Below, piece after piece: positions 34,132 through 42,265 of a stretch of DNA of 64,000 bases (position 1 is its first letter; the number at the start of each line of letters is the position of its first letter). The stretch comes from Aliiglaciecola sp. CAU 1673. Lineage in GTDB: Bacteria; Pseudomonadota; Gammaproteobacteria; Enterobacterales; Alteromonadaceae. The notes beneath the pieces were generated by a model. That model was not told where the DNA came from. It saw nothing but the letters and a program-made list of their open reading frames with translations, and made no database searches. Location of the stretch: assembly GCF_029223185.1 (NCBI RefSeq), contig NZ_JARHUG010000023.1, positions 1 through 64,000 of the forward strand. Direction: 5' to 3'. Both the position numbers and the translations under genes were made by a program.

Positions 34132-34911
34132 TTACTGAGACAAAAATGCCTTCACCGCACTTAGTCTGGACTTAGCGACAGGAACTTGTTGGTCGTTAAT
34201 CAGCAACAAGGTTCCTGTTCTGCCCTGTTGAGATAATCGTCTTACTGCCCATTTGGCGACAAAGAAGGAGCGATGGCATTGAATACCTTCTTCGTCACAT
34301 TCTGAAATTGCATCTTTGAGGTTATATAAGATCAATCCCTGTCCTTTATCGGTGGTTACCGACAAGTAATGTAGCTCTGCTTTGAGCACCATAATCCTGC
34401 CGCGCACAGCCAAGGGTAACTGGCGGATAAAGCCAGATTCGGTGGCCGTCTGTGGTGTTGACTCTGGCAGCTCGGCTTCAGTGACTTTTATTAGTTTGAA
34501 CCCCATTAACCAGGGAGCATTTAGCGCCAGCCAGGCCAAGGTGATGGGCGGTGTCACTGCCATCCATTCACCTATCCACTCCCAAGCCCAGTTGTCAGGT
34601 TGGCCTTCCATTGCTACATCAATTCCCAATGCCAGCGGGCTGAAAAGGCTGGCTCCAATTACGCCTGAAAAGACCAGCTGCCACCAAGGGTTGAGTCTGC
34701 GAAAGGCTGACCAACGTTCCAGCAGTTGTTGCGTGCCAATCAGCAAAAGAATGGGGAGCAAGGTCTGTAACCACCACTGCACCAGTAAGCTCAACCACAT
34801 ACGGTTGTCGTTACCACTGTCTACCAGGCTGAACAGCAGGCCAAGCATCAAGGCTGAGGTAATGAAGTAGTGGCCGGGTCTGATATCCCCAATATCCCAT
34901 GTCCCGTTCAT
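34132..34911 (-). CDS. Membrane-bound LytTR transcriptional regulator
   Basis: A 259-residue regulator with four hydrophobic helices in the first 150 residues (FITSALMLGLLFSLV; LQTLLPILLLIG; WQLVFSGVIGASLFSPLAL; PPITLAWLALNAPWLMG) and a C-terminal LytTR DNA-binding domain (about 165-259: IMVLKAELHYLSVTTDKGQGLILYNLKDAI ... CHRSFFVAKWAV ... VPVAKSRLSAVKAFL). Such one-component membrane LytTR proteins sense an envelope or membrane signal and bind DNA directly. The start at the ATG 34911 is a choice over a TTG at 34935. A LytTR-type direct repeat overlaps this start, implying self-repression and possible control of the divergent barrel-protein gene. Confidence 0.78.
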   Translation of the reverse strand: MNGTWDIGDIRPGHYFITSALMLGLLFSLVDSGNDNRMWLSLLVQWWLQTLLPILLLIGTQQLLERWSAFRRLNPWWQLVFSGVIGASLFSPLALGIDVAMEGQPDNWAWEWIGEWMAVTPPITLAWLALNAPWLMGFKLIKVTEAELPESTPQTATESGFIRQLPLAVRGRIMVLKAELHYLSVTTDKGQGLILYNLKDAISECDEEGIQCHRSFFVAKWAVRRLSQQGRTGTLLLINDQQVPVAKSRLSAVKAFLSQ

Positions 34912-34931
34912 ACAAAATATGTCCCGTTGGT
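34903..34931. promoter_or_regulatory. LytTR-type direct-repeat operator
   Basis: CCCGTTCAT (34903) and CCCGTTGGT (34923) are 9-bp direct repeats 11 bp apart, each fitting the known LytTR half-site pattern [TA][AC][CA]GTTN[AG][TG] at eight of nine positions. The wider repeat TGTCCCGTTnnTACA is conserved in both. It lies over the start of the LytTR gene and 86 bp before the divergent outer-membrane protein gene. Confidence 0.6.
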
Positions 34932-35016
34932 ACAACAGCAGGCCAATACGCGGATCTGCCAGCCTACTTTGGCACTATTACAGCAGGCATCCCAATTAAC
35001 TGCCAAAGGAAAAAAG

Positions 35017-35658
35017 ATGAAAGCATTAACACTTATAACCCTCGCTGCCGGTCTGGTATCGACTCAGGCATTAGCTCAGAGTTGGATGATTAAGCCGTAT
35101 TTTGGTCTTAGCCAGTTATCCGACACTCAGGGACAATCTCAATCTCTAGGGACGCAGGATGGGCAAACCAAGGTCGATCTCGACAGTGGCTTTGTTGCAG
35201 GTCTGGGACTGGGTTATCAGCTTGATGCCCAGTGGCGGGCAGAGCTAGCCTGGGAATACCGCAGTAATGACAGCGTCACTACGCTGGCGGACGGCCAACG
35301 CTTTACAGAAGGGAACTATGCATCGAACACCTTCGCCCTAAACGGTTACTACTTGTTTGCCGACGTGGCCGGCTTTCAGCCCTATAGCGGTGCTGGCCTG
35401 GTATGGATTCAGGAAATCGATTTGGACCTGGAGCGCAATGGCGAAGAGCAGTCTCTGTCGGGTTCCTCAGACACAGGTTTTCAGCTGATGTTGGGGATTG
35501 AGTATCAATTTAACGCCAGCTGGCAAGCGCAAGCAGAGTTGCGTTACACCAGCTTGACCGGTATCGGGTTGCAAGATGAGGGTGCAGGTAATGCCATCTT
35601 GCGTGACCTCGACTACCAGCCCCTGACCTTTGCTATTAATCTGCTCTACCGTTTTTAG
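35017..35658 (+). CDS. Outer-membrane beta-barrel protein (OmpA-transmembrane/OmpW-like)
   Basis: A 213-residue small barrel: signal peptide MKALTLITLAAGLVSTQALA followed by amphipathic strands (SWMIKPYFGLSQL, FVAGLGLGYQL, WRAELAWEYRS, FALNGYYLFA, YSGAGLVWI, FQLMLGIEYQF, WQAQAELRY, LTFAINLLYRF), ending in the aromatic F required for barrel assembly. Eight-strand proteins of this size act as pores, receptors or hydrophobic compound channels. AAAGGA precedes the ATG. It diverges from the LytTR gene with the operator between, and is near alkB; uptake of hydrophobic substrate is a speculation. Confidence 0.75.
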   Translation: MKALTLITLAAGLVSTQALAQSWMIKPYFGLSQLSDTQGQSQSLGTQDGQTKVDLDSGFVAGLGLGYQLDAQWRAELAWEYRSNDSVTTLADGQRFTEGNYASNTFALNGYYLFADVAGFQPYSGAGLVWIQEIDLDLERNGEEQSLSGSSDTGFQLMLGIEYQFNASWQAQAELRYTSLTGIGLQDEGAGNAILRDLDYQPLTFAINLLYRF

Positions 35659-35667
35659 CTGAGCTAT

Positions 35668-35700
35668 CAGTACTTTGGGCAGGCTTTGCCCAAAGTACTG
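35668..35700 (+). terminator. 14-bp perfect hairpin after barrel-protein gene
   Basis: CAGTACTTTGGGCA (35668-35681) and its exact complement TGCCCAAAGTACTG (35687-35700) with loop GGCTT, 10 bp after the stop. There is no U-tract downstream, so it may be a 3'-end stabilising hairpin or a Rho-linked terminator rather than an intrinsic one. Confidence 0.5.
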
Positions 35701-35756
35701 GAAAACCATGTAGTCTATGTTAATCTGCTGTTGCATTTTTCATCAGGAGTGCGGAT

Positions 35757-36533
35757 TTGAGTGGTAAAGGCTGGTGGCTTTTTCTCTCTGTTTTTCTGAG
35801 CTTTACGAGCATAGCTAAGCCTGTGCTCAAGGCCTGTATTGATGAATACCCCCCTTACCAGATACTCGGCAACCCCCCTGCCGGTGAGTATGTGTCAGCC
35901 CTCGAAGTGTTAGCCATGAAACTGGATATGGCGCTGGTTTTTGAGACGGAGCCCGACTTCAGCCACTGCATGGATAGTTTGAAAACGGGCCAGGTCGACA
36001 TTCTGGCGGGCTTGGTTCAGTCACCACAGCGGCAAAAAGATATGTATTTCCTGCCGATGCACCAAGACACACATTATGTTTTTGTAACCCGGAATTCAGC
36101 TAAACCAATTGAAAAATATGAAGATTTGCAGGGGCGATTAATTGCAACGGCGCAAGACTACATCTATTTCCCGCGATTCAATCAAGACCAGAGTTTACAT
36201 AAGATCCCGGTCAAAGATGTGCATATGGCGTATAAGCTCCTATTGGCTGGACGAGTTGATGTTGCGATCAGTTCCGAGCAGAACCTCAGCGCTATTTTGG
36301 GAGGCAACCCGAATCTCAAGGAGCATATCCGGGTGCACCCTTACCATGAATTGGCGGACAGAGTGGTGTATTTTGGGTTGTCGAAAAAATCTCCCCACAC
36401 AGCCAATCTTGAAAAATTGCTTGAGAAAGTGCAGCTAGCCTTCGAAGAGGGCGCTTTTCAGCAGGCAATGGAAGATTTCAGTAACAAAAATCCCGAGTAT
36501 TATCGGGTAAAGCCGCCCCGCATCGCTAACTAA
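35757..36533 (+). CDS. Periplasmic amino-acid-binding-like protein (SBP_bac_3)
   Basis: A 258-residue family-3 solute-binding protein: signal peptide (WWLFLSVFLSFTSIAK), then ACIDEYPPYQILG, SALEVLAMKLDMALVFE, LKTGQVDILAGLVQSPQRQKDMYF and the hinge RVDVAISSEQN. TTG start at 35757 is supported by AGGAG at good spacing and the signal peptide beginning directly after it. No ABC permease or ATPase adjoins; like the gene at 3.6 kb it may be an orphan binding protein. Ligand unknown. Confidence 0.78.
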   Translation: MSGKGWWLFLSVFLSFTSIAKPVLKACIDEYPPYQILGNPPAGEYVSALEVLAMKLDMALVFETEPDFSHCMDSLKTGQVDILAGLVQSPQRQKDMYFLPMHQDTHYVFVTRNSAKPIEKYEDLQGRLIATAQDYIYFPRFNQDQSLHKIPVKDVHMAYKLLLAGRVDVAISSEQNLSAILGGNPNLKEHIRVHPYHELADRVVYFGLSKKSPHTANLEKLLEKVQLAFEEGAFQQAMEDFSNKNPEYYRVKPPRIAN

Positions 36534-36559
36534 TCATGCTTAATTATCTGGGTTGACGG

Positions 36560-36988
36560 TCAGGCAAGGCCCATCAACACAATACTCAAGACTAAATGGG
36601 CCAACAGCACTATGCCTGTGAGCATGGTGCGTAGTTTCAGATAGGCGCTCTGACCCCGGTACAGACGATAGTCCTGCACCAGGCAAGCAATAAATCCCAA
36701 CACCAGTAAAAGCAGCGCCCAGCGGCTGGGAAGTGCCGATAGATCCATCGCGACAAGTACAAACCAGCCCACCAGCGACAGCACAATGGAGATGGTCAAC
36801 GTCTCTTTGGGTACAGAGCCTCGCAAGGCGTATCCCCACTGACTACCGGCCAGGAAGGTGAGGATGATGGCGCTATACAACAAAAAAATAGATTGGCTCT
36901 GTGCACTGGGTAACCAGCCCATCAATATTGCCATTGGTGGGAAAATAAATGGAATCAGGCCGAGAAGTCCAAAAAGAATTCGTTGCAT
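36560..36988 (-). CDS. DUF3429 family inner-membrane protein
   Basis: A 142-residue protein with five hydrophobic segments and the family-like motif FLAGSQWGYALRG (DUF3429 proteins usually have FLAGIHWG). Further helices are ISIVLSLVGWFVLVAM, WALLLLVLGFIACLV and MLTGIVLLAHLVLSIVLMGL. Function unknown. It diverges from the secreted HNH gene and converges with the binding-protein gene. Confidence 0.75.
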   Translation of the reverse strand: MQRILFGLLGLIPFIFPPMAILMGWLPSAQSQSIFLLYSAIILTFLAGSQWGYALRGSVPKETLTISIVLSLVGWFVLVAMDLSALPSRWALLLLVLGFIACLVQDYRLYRGQSAYLKLRTMLTGIVLLAHLVLSIVLMGLA

Positions 36989-37144
36989 AGCTGCTTGCTG
37001 TTGGTTTACGTGCTGTTAATACCTACCGGGGAGGCGAACCGGATCATTAGTTATCAATTCGACTACCTGTGGTTTAGTCAGCACACTTGTCTGGAACAGA
37101 TTGCCCGATAAAATGTGAAGCGTTGTTGATGTAGGGTAGCTGTC

Positions 37145-37903
37145 TTGTTTCAGTCTGGTCGTTTGTTTGTAGGACTCTGGTTTTTCTTAGCTTTTGCGGT
37201 TATTGCGCAGGAGCCGGTCAAGCTTTCCAGAAGTGGTATCTGCCATACCCCGCAAAGCCATTCCTATGAGCGCACCAAGCATTTTACACCTCATGCCAGC
37301 CTGGAAGCCTGCATCGAGGCCGGTGGCCGGCTGCCCAAAGGGGCTGGTCACAGCCAAGCCCCTCAACCAAACGCCCATAAGGGGTATGATCGTGACGAGT
37401 GGCCCCATTGGGATGACAGCGACGGCGATTGCCAGAATACCCGGGCCGAAGCGCTGATCCTGGCGTCCATGCTGGCAGTAGCCTTTGAGGATAAACCCGG
37501 TGATCGGGCCGACACCTGCCGCGTGATTGCGGGTACCTGGCTGGATCCATTCTCCGGCAAATCCATCAGCAAGGCAGAAGATCTGGATGTGGATCATATT
37601 GTGCCGCTCAAGTGGGCCAATGACCGTGGTGGTGCCGTTTGGCCGAAGGCACGCAAACGCGACTTCGCCAATGACTATGACAACCTGCTGGTGGTAGACA
37701 ACAGCCTCAACCGGGCCAAAGGCCATAAAGCGCCTAATGAGTGGTTGCCACCCAATCAGGCCTTCCACTGCGAGTATATCCAGCGCTTTGACGCTATTGT
37801 GCAGAAGTATCAGCTGGCCTATCAGGCCCATGAACAGCACTTTGTGCAGGACAAGCTAACCGCTTGCGCAGCTGGCCTGTCCAATGTTGGGGTATCGCCT
37901 TAA
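37145..37903 (+). CDS. Secreted HNH-type nuclease (DUF1524-like)
   Basis: A 252-residue exported protein: signal peptide (GRLFVGLWFFLAFAVIAQ), Cys pairs in the N-terminal part, then EWPHWDDSDGDCQNTRAEALILAS and the HNH core LDVDHIVPLKWANDRGG ... FANDYDNLLVVDNSLNRAKGHKAPNEWLPP, a beta-beta-alpha metal nuclease fold typical of extracellular DNases in proteobacteria and Streptomyces. Probable role is degrading external DNA for nutrients or remodelling matrix. Start TTG at 37145 with AGGGT upstream is the best of weak options. Converges with GST (3-bp gap). Confidence 0.82.
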   Translation: MFQSGRLFVGLWFFLAFAVIAQEPVKLSRSGICHTPQSHSYERTKHFTPHASLEACIEAGGRLPKGAGHSQAPQPNAHKGYDRDEWPHWDDSDGDCQNTRAEALILASMLAVAFEDKPGDRADTCRVIAGTWLDPFSGKSISKAEDLDVDHIVPLKWANDRGGAVWPKARKRDFANDYDNLLVVDNSLNRAKGHKAPNEWLPPNQAFHCEYIQRFDAIVQKYQLAYQAHEQHFVQDKLTACAAGLSNVGVSP

Positions 37904-37906
37904 GCG

Positions 37907-38536
37907 TTAAGCCATTGCCTGCTGTTTTTGCAGCTCATCATCCAGTTGGTTGGCACGAATGGCTGCTTCGCGGCTATACAGCCGCTGGACATAATCCTTA
38001 AACACCGGCCGTTCTTCGATAGATTTAAACATCATGCCCCAGCCCAGATGGCTGCCAACATAGAGATCGGCGGCGGTAAATTGCTCGCCGCAAAGATAGG
38101 GGCTTTGCTGTATGGCCTGCTCCAGCGTATTGAGTACATCGTCTAAATAACCGCAACCTATGCTTTGCACATTGTCGTCATCGATGCGCCAGCCGCAAGA
38201 TTTGGCCGACATAGCCATCTCCAACGGCCCGGCGGCAAAGAACAGCCAACGGTAATAGGCACCGCGCGCCGCACCGCCCGGCGCCGGTGCCAGGCCCTTG
38301 TCGCTGAATTGATCGGCCAGATAGGCGCAGATGGCAGCACACTCGGTGACTACCATCTCACCGTGTTTGATGGCCGGTACCTTGCCCATGGGGTTTATCT
38401 GCAAATAGTCGGGGGATTTAATGCTGCTGCCATATTCCATTACCTGGACGTCGTAAGGCACGCCCAACTCTTCCAGCATCCAGCGAACGATACGACCACG
38501 GGAATTGGGATTGGTATAGAGAATCAGGGGCTTCAT
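37907..38536 (-). CDS. Glutathione S-transferase family protein
   Basis: A 209-residue GST: thioredoxin-like N-terminal domain (LILYTNPNSRGRIVRWMLEELGVPYDV, with the cis-Pro motif MGKVPAI and GSH-binding VVTECAAICAYLADQF) and an alpha-helical C-terminal domain with YLCGEQFTAADLYVGSHLGW. Cytoplasmic detoxification by glutathione conjugation, or a beta/nu-type GST with other activity. AAGGAAAG precedes the ATG. It is divergent from a WYL-family regulator, with a palindrome between, so it is a likely target of that regulator. Confidence 0.87.
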   Translation of the reverse strand: MKPLILYTNPNSRGRIVRWMLEELGVPYDVQVMEYGSSIKSPDYLQINPMGKVPAIKHGEMVVTECAAICAYLADQFSDKGLAPAPGGAARGAYYRWLFFAAGPLEMAMSAKSCGWRIDDDNVQSIGCGYLDDVLNTLEQAIQQSPYLCGEQFTAADLYVGSHLGWGMMFKSIEERPVFKDYVQRLYSREAAIRANQLDDELQKQQAMA

Positions 38537-38631
38537 AGTTCTTTCCTTGGCTAAAAAATGTAAGAGATTCGCCCGCCTGCAATAAGGCCTGGCGGATTGT
38601 TTGCCGTTGCCAGGCCAATATAGAATCCATA

Positions 38632-38650
38632 TAGGACAGAATGCGTCCTA
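38632..38650. promoter_or_regulatory. Candidate WYL-regulator operator
   Basis: TAGGAC, 7-bp spacer, GTCCTA: an exact 6-bp inverted repeat 44 bp before the regulator gene and 96 bp before the divergent GST gene. Function inferred from position and symmetry. Confidence 0.5.
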
Positions 38651-38693
38651 ATTATCCGGTATATTTCCCCTGATACTTTTTTTGGGAAAAACC

Positions 38694-39644
38694 ATGAGCG
38701 CACCCACGGTCCGGGTCCTGACCTTACTTGAATTGTTGCAATCCCACGGCCGCATGAGCGGCACCGAACTGGCCAGGCGGCTGGAAGTGGATAAGCGCAC
38801 CGTACGCCGCTATATCCGTACCCTGGAAGATCTCGGTATTCCGGTGACCACCACGGCGGGGCGGGACGGTGGATACAGCCTGATGGCCGGCTTTAAGCTG
38901 CCGCCGATGATGTTCAATAACGACGAAACCCTGGCCTTGTCCTTGGGGATACTGGCGGCAAAAGCCCTGCACCTTGGCGACAATCAGCCGGCCATTGACA
39001 GCGTGCAGGCTAAACTGGAACGGGTGATGCCGCAAAAACTGCAGTCCCGGGCCAGGGCCGTTGCCGACACCATTCGCCTGATGCTGCCGACGTCGCTCAT
39101 GCCGCAGTCCAACCTGTATCTGGAACCCTTGCTAAATGCTATCCAACATCAGCAGGCAATAAGGCTGCGTTACGTTTCGCCAGAGCGTGACATTACCGAG
39201 CGACGGGTAGAGCCCTATGGCTTGCTGTTTCGCCAGGGGCACTGGTATATGAGCGGTTACTGTTGTCTGCGTAAAGATCTCAGAATCTTCCGCCTGGACA
39301 GGATTGAAGCAGTGCAGCCTTTGGCCCTGACCTTTGAGCGGCCGGCCGACTTCGACGCCGCCCGTTTTTTTCGCGAGAGCCTGAACAATATGCCGGGCAA
39401 TTTGCGTATCCGCATATTGCTGCATACCGATAAACTACAGGCGGCGGAGGTGATAGGCACCATGGTCAACCTGTTGCAGGAACAGCAAGACGGCCTTCTG
39501 CTGGATGTGCAGGCTGACAGCCCGGATTGGTTCGCCCACTGGCTTTGTCAGATGCCCTTCGATTTCACTATTATTGAGCCCGACACCTTAAAACAGGCCG
39601 TCAGGGCGCAGGCAAAACGACTGCTGTCGTTGGTTTCCATTTAG
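38694..39644 (+). CDS. HTH-WYL (YafY-like) transcriptional regulator
   Basis: A 316-residue regulator: N-terminal winged helix of the HTH_11 type (VRVLTLLELLQSHGRMSGTELARRLEVDKRTVRRYIRTLEDLGIPV) and a WYL domain (about 135-215: IRLRYVSPERDITERRVEPYGLLFRQGHWYMSGYCCLRKDLRIFRLDRI), followed by the WCX extension. WYL domains bind ligands such as nucleotides or single-stranded DNA. Start at MSAPTVR (38694). Divergent from GST with a palindromic operator between. Confidence 0.87.
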   Translation: MSAPTVRVLTLLELLQSHGRMSGTELARRLEVDKRTVRRYIRTLEDLGIPVTTTAGRDGGYSLMAGFKLPPMMFNNDETLALSLGILAAKALHLGDNQPAIDSVQAKLERVMPQKLQSRARAVADTIRLMLPTSLMPQSNLYLEPLLNAIQHQQAIRLRYVSPERDITERRVEPYGLLFRQGHWYMSGYCCLRKDLRIFRLDRIEAVQPLALTFERPADFDAARFFRESLNNMPGNLRIRILLHTDKLQAAEVIGTMVNLLQEQQDGLLLDVQADSPDWFAHWLCQMPFDFTIIEPDTLKQAVRAQAKRLLSLVSI

Positions 39645-39703
39645 CCCGCCAGAGGAATTTCCTCCCTCAGCCAAGCGACTTAACAATTTTATAACACCCT
39701 TAT

Positions 39704-39717
39704 TGAAAGCGCTTACA
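39704..39717. promoter_or_regulatory. LacI-family operator 1, distal
   Basis: TGAAAGCGCTTACA, close to the dyad TGTAAGCGCTTACA used by LacI-family sugar regulators (CcpA/GntR/PurR-like group). Its centre is 194 bp before the GH16 start. Confidence 0.6.
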
Positions 39718-39849
39718 TTTATGTTGGCATCTTGTTGCATTTTACCTTCGGCTAGCAGGAAGGCGCGGCCCGAAGCAACGTAACGACAGTAGCTTCCAAC
39801 CTTGCATTATTTAACGGGCCGCCTTTACCAACCTCAGTTGCGGCAAAAA

Positions 39850-39863
39850 TGTAAGCGCTTATG
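39850..39863. promoter_or_regulatory. LacI-family operator 2, proximal
   Basis: TGTAAGCGCTTATG, the second copy of the same core AAGCGCTT, 146 bp from the first (centre to centre, near 14 helical turns), about 40 bp before the GH16 start. The pair suggests looping repression; no lacI-type gene is in the window. Confidence 0.6.
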
Positions 39864-39903
39864 GACTGGTGATGGGGGCCGCACAAACCATGAGTAATAC
39901 AAC

Positions 39904-41805
39904 ATGTCGATCAAGAGTTGGAGCGCGCTTAGCCAAGGCATAATCGCCTCAGGCCTGTTGGGAATGTCCCTGCCAGCCAGTGCACAGCAATGCCAGAACC
40001 CCGTACCCGTTTGGGCCGATGAATTCAACGGCAACAGCGTGGATACCAGTAAATGGGAAATCATGACCGGTGATGGTTGCAGTTACGGTATCTGTGGCTG
40101 GGGCAATAGTGAGCTGCAGTCTTACCAGGCCGCTAACCTGACGGTGGCCAATGGTCTACTGACCATTACCGCCAAAAAACAGCGGGTGCAGTCCAAGCAA
40201 TATACCTCCGGCCGTATTCGTACTGCCAATATGCCCAACGGCGGACAATGGACCAATGGCCGTTTCGAAGCCCGTATTAAAATTCCTAAAGGTGCGGGCT
40301 TGTGGCCGGCCTTTTGGATGTTGCCCACCAACCCCGATCAGGGCTGGCCCATGAGTGGCGAAATCGACATTATGGAAGCCACCGGCCAGGCCGATATGTT
40401 TGCCTTCGGTACCCTGCATTACGGTCAGCCATGGCCCAATAACCAGTGGACCAGCGGCCGCATTCTGAAGCAGCCCGATGCGTGGTCAGACGATTTCCAC
40501 GAATATGCGGTGGAGTGGGAGCCCAACGAAATGCGTTGGTATGTGGATGATGTGCTGTATTCGGTAAAAACCCCGCAGGATCTTGGCAACCCGGCCTACT
40601 GGACCTTCGAAAACTACCAATACCATTTCCTGCTTAACCTGGCGGTGGGCGGTAACCTGGGCGGTGAAGTAGACAGCAGCATGCTGCCGCAAACCATGCA
40701 GGTGGATTATGTGCGCGTGTATGACCATGGTCAGCCTTCATTAACCGGCGCCCATATTGTTGAACCAAACAGCAGCCACACCTACCAGGTGATTGACGAA
40801 GCCGGCACCAACAGCAGCTACACCTGGCAATCGCCTACCGGCGAGACCTCTACCGGCAACAGCCTGAATGTAAATTGGGGCACGACTGGCGGAGCAGTGA
40901 CCGTGACCGTAGAAAACAGCTGTGGCAGCTATCAGTTGTCGATGGATGTTTATGTGTCACCAGAGCAAAGCCAGGAAACCACGCTGGATAACTACGAGGG
41001 CACCAAGAATCTCAGCTATCAAACATGGACGGGTACCTTCACCCAGGGCCTGGCCAATCCAGCGCCCAATGCCACTAACGACTCCCCACTGGTGGCCGAG
41101 TACATTCGTAACGGTGCCGAACAGTGGGACGTGTTAAGTGCATCCACCACTGCCATACCCGATGCCGCGCCTTTTATCAGTGGTGAAAAGAGCTTTTATC
41201 TGGACGTTTACACCGGCGCTCCCGTGGGCACCGAGATCCTGATCCAGCTGGAAAACAGCAGTGTGGCCACTACCACCAACTACCCAAAGGGGCGTCACTC
41301 CAAGTACGTGGCCCATACCACGGTCCGAAACGCCTGGCAGCGCCTGAAGTTTGATTTGGAAGATCGCATCGACGGGGCCACCACTAACGCCCAGGTGAAT
41401 TCGCTGGTGCTGCTAATTGCGCCTGATTCCTTCACCGTCGACACCTATTACCTGGACAACCTGGATATCTACGCCCCAGGCAGCAGCAACCCGGGTACGG
41501 CTACCAGCATGTGGGTACAGAATGTGGTAACCGGCACCCAAGGCGCAGGCAAAGGCAAAAAAGTCGGTACCGCCACGGTCACCGTCACCAATAACTTAGG
41601 TAATCCGGTCAGCGGCGCCACGGTTAGCGGCAACTTCACCGGCAGCTGGAATCAATCGGTTTCAGGGGTGACGGGTGCCGACGGCCAGGTTAGCTTTGTT
41701 ACCAGCACCGCCTTAAGCGGCGGGGTGACGGTTAATTTCTGTGTCAGTAGCCTAAGCGGCACCCTGAGCCACGACAGCAATAACAGCAGCGGTCTGTGCC
41801 AGTAA
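39904..41805 (+). CDS. Secreted GH16 beta-glucanase (laminarinase-like) with accessory modules
   Basis: A 633-residue exported enzyme: signal peptide to ASA-QQ (residue about 28), GH16 catalytic domain (about 35-275) with the nucleophile/acid motif EIDIME (E153, D155, E158), flanked by GLWPAFWMLP and FHEYAVEWEP. Next an Ig/PKD-like module (280-350), a carbohydrate-binding-like module (about 355-525, LDNYEGTKNLSYQTWTGTF ... YYLDNLDIYAPG), and a C-terminal chitin/beta-glucan-type Ig domain (540-633) with Cys pair. It hydrolyses beta-1,3 (or mixed) glucans such as laminarin from algae, outside the cell. Two LacI-type operators upstream; a strong terminator follows. It is a lone CAZyme without a linked transporter. 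Confidence 0.88.
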   Translation: MSIKSWSALSQGIIASGLLGMSLPASAQQCQNPVPVWADEFNGNSVDTSKWEIMTGDGCSYGICGWGNSELQSYQAANLTVANGLLTITAKKQRVQSKQYTSGRIRTANMPNGGQWTNGRFEARIKIPKGAGLWPAFWMLPTNPDQGWPMSGEIDIMEATGQADMFAFGTLHYGQPWPNNQWTSGRILKQPDAWSDDFHEYAVEWEPNEMRWYVDDVLYSVKTPQDLGNPAYWTFENYQYHFLLNLAVGGNLGGEVDSSMLPQTMQVDYVRVYDHGQPSLTGAHIVEPNSSHTYQVIDEAGTNSSYTWQSPTGETSTGNSLNVNWGTTGGAVTVTVENSCGSYQLSMDVYVSPEQSQETTLDNYEGTKNLSYQTWTGTFTQGLANPAPNATNDSPLVAEYIRNGAEQWDVLSASTTAIPDAAPFISGEKSFYLDVYTGAPVGTEILIQLENSSVATTTNYPKGRHSKYVAHTTVRNAWQRLKFDLEDRIDGATTNAQVNSLVLLIAPDSFTVDTYYLDNLDIYAPGSSNPGTATSMWVQNVVTGTQGAGKGKKVGTATVTVTNNLGNPVSGATVSGNFTGSWNQSVSGVTGADGQVSFVTSTALSGGVTVNFCVSSLSGTLSHDSNNSSGLCQ

Positions 41806-41828
41806 AAGGACAGTAGACTCCCAGGATT

Positions 41829-41867
41829 GCTTTGGGTTGGCAGGCTCTTCCAACCCAAAGCTTTTTT
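41829..41867 (+). terminator. Terminator of GH16 gene
   Basis: GCTTTGGGTTGG, 9-base loop, CCAACCCAAAGC and six T: strong Rho-independent terminator 24 bp after the stop. Confidence 0.88.
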
Positions 41868-41965
41868 CAGGCGGGACAAGCCCTCTGCTAAGCGCATCCT
41901 CTTGCTTTTGATGCGCCTTTCTCTGCACTATGTTTACCCTGGATGATGGAACCACAAGGAAAAAC

Positions 41966-42265
41966 ATGGATAAGCAGTAATTCCTCGAAGAATGCCAACA
42001 ACGAATCACCCAGCTCTACGAGTTAATCAAAATCGGTAAGCCGGACGATGTACTTAAGCATCGTACCGAGGGCTTTCTTAACGCCGGTGAATTTATCGGG
42101 CTGATTAGCCGCGAAGAAGCCAGGCAGTTGATTGAGTCGCTGCATCTGGAAATATTGGGCGAAAGTATCGAGACCCGCCGCGCCAGAAAGGCCAAGCTGA
42201 ACCAACTCAAAGAAAAATCCCTGGACGCTTTTTATGACGAACCGGCGATAAACCGGCGGCCTTAG
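41966..42265 (+). pseudogene. Small conserved-looking protein stopped at codon 5
   Basis: After a good ribosome site (AAGGAAAAAC) the ATG at 41966 opens MDKQ and then TAA at 41978. Reading on in the same frame gives about 94 more codons without a stop: FLEECQQRITQLYELIKIG, KHRTEGFLNAGEFIGLISREEARQLIESLHLEILGESIETRR, ending YDEPAINRRP-TAG at 42263. The long clean frame, acidic helical character and perfectly placed start indicate a gene broken by one nonsense change; GAA to TAA would suffice. No other in-frame ATG lies near. It resembles small alpha-helical hypothetical proteins I cannot name. It could also be a sequencing error or read through. Confidence 0.65.

Noticed and set aside
9372-42265. 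Stop-codon reassignment (TAG and TAA as amino acids)
   Set aside because: All other genes end normally at TAA, TAG or TGA; two lesions with different stops fit nonsense changes or errors better.
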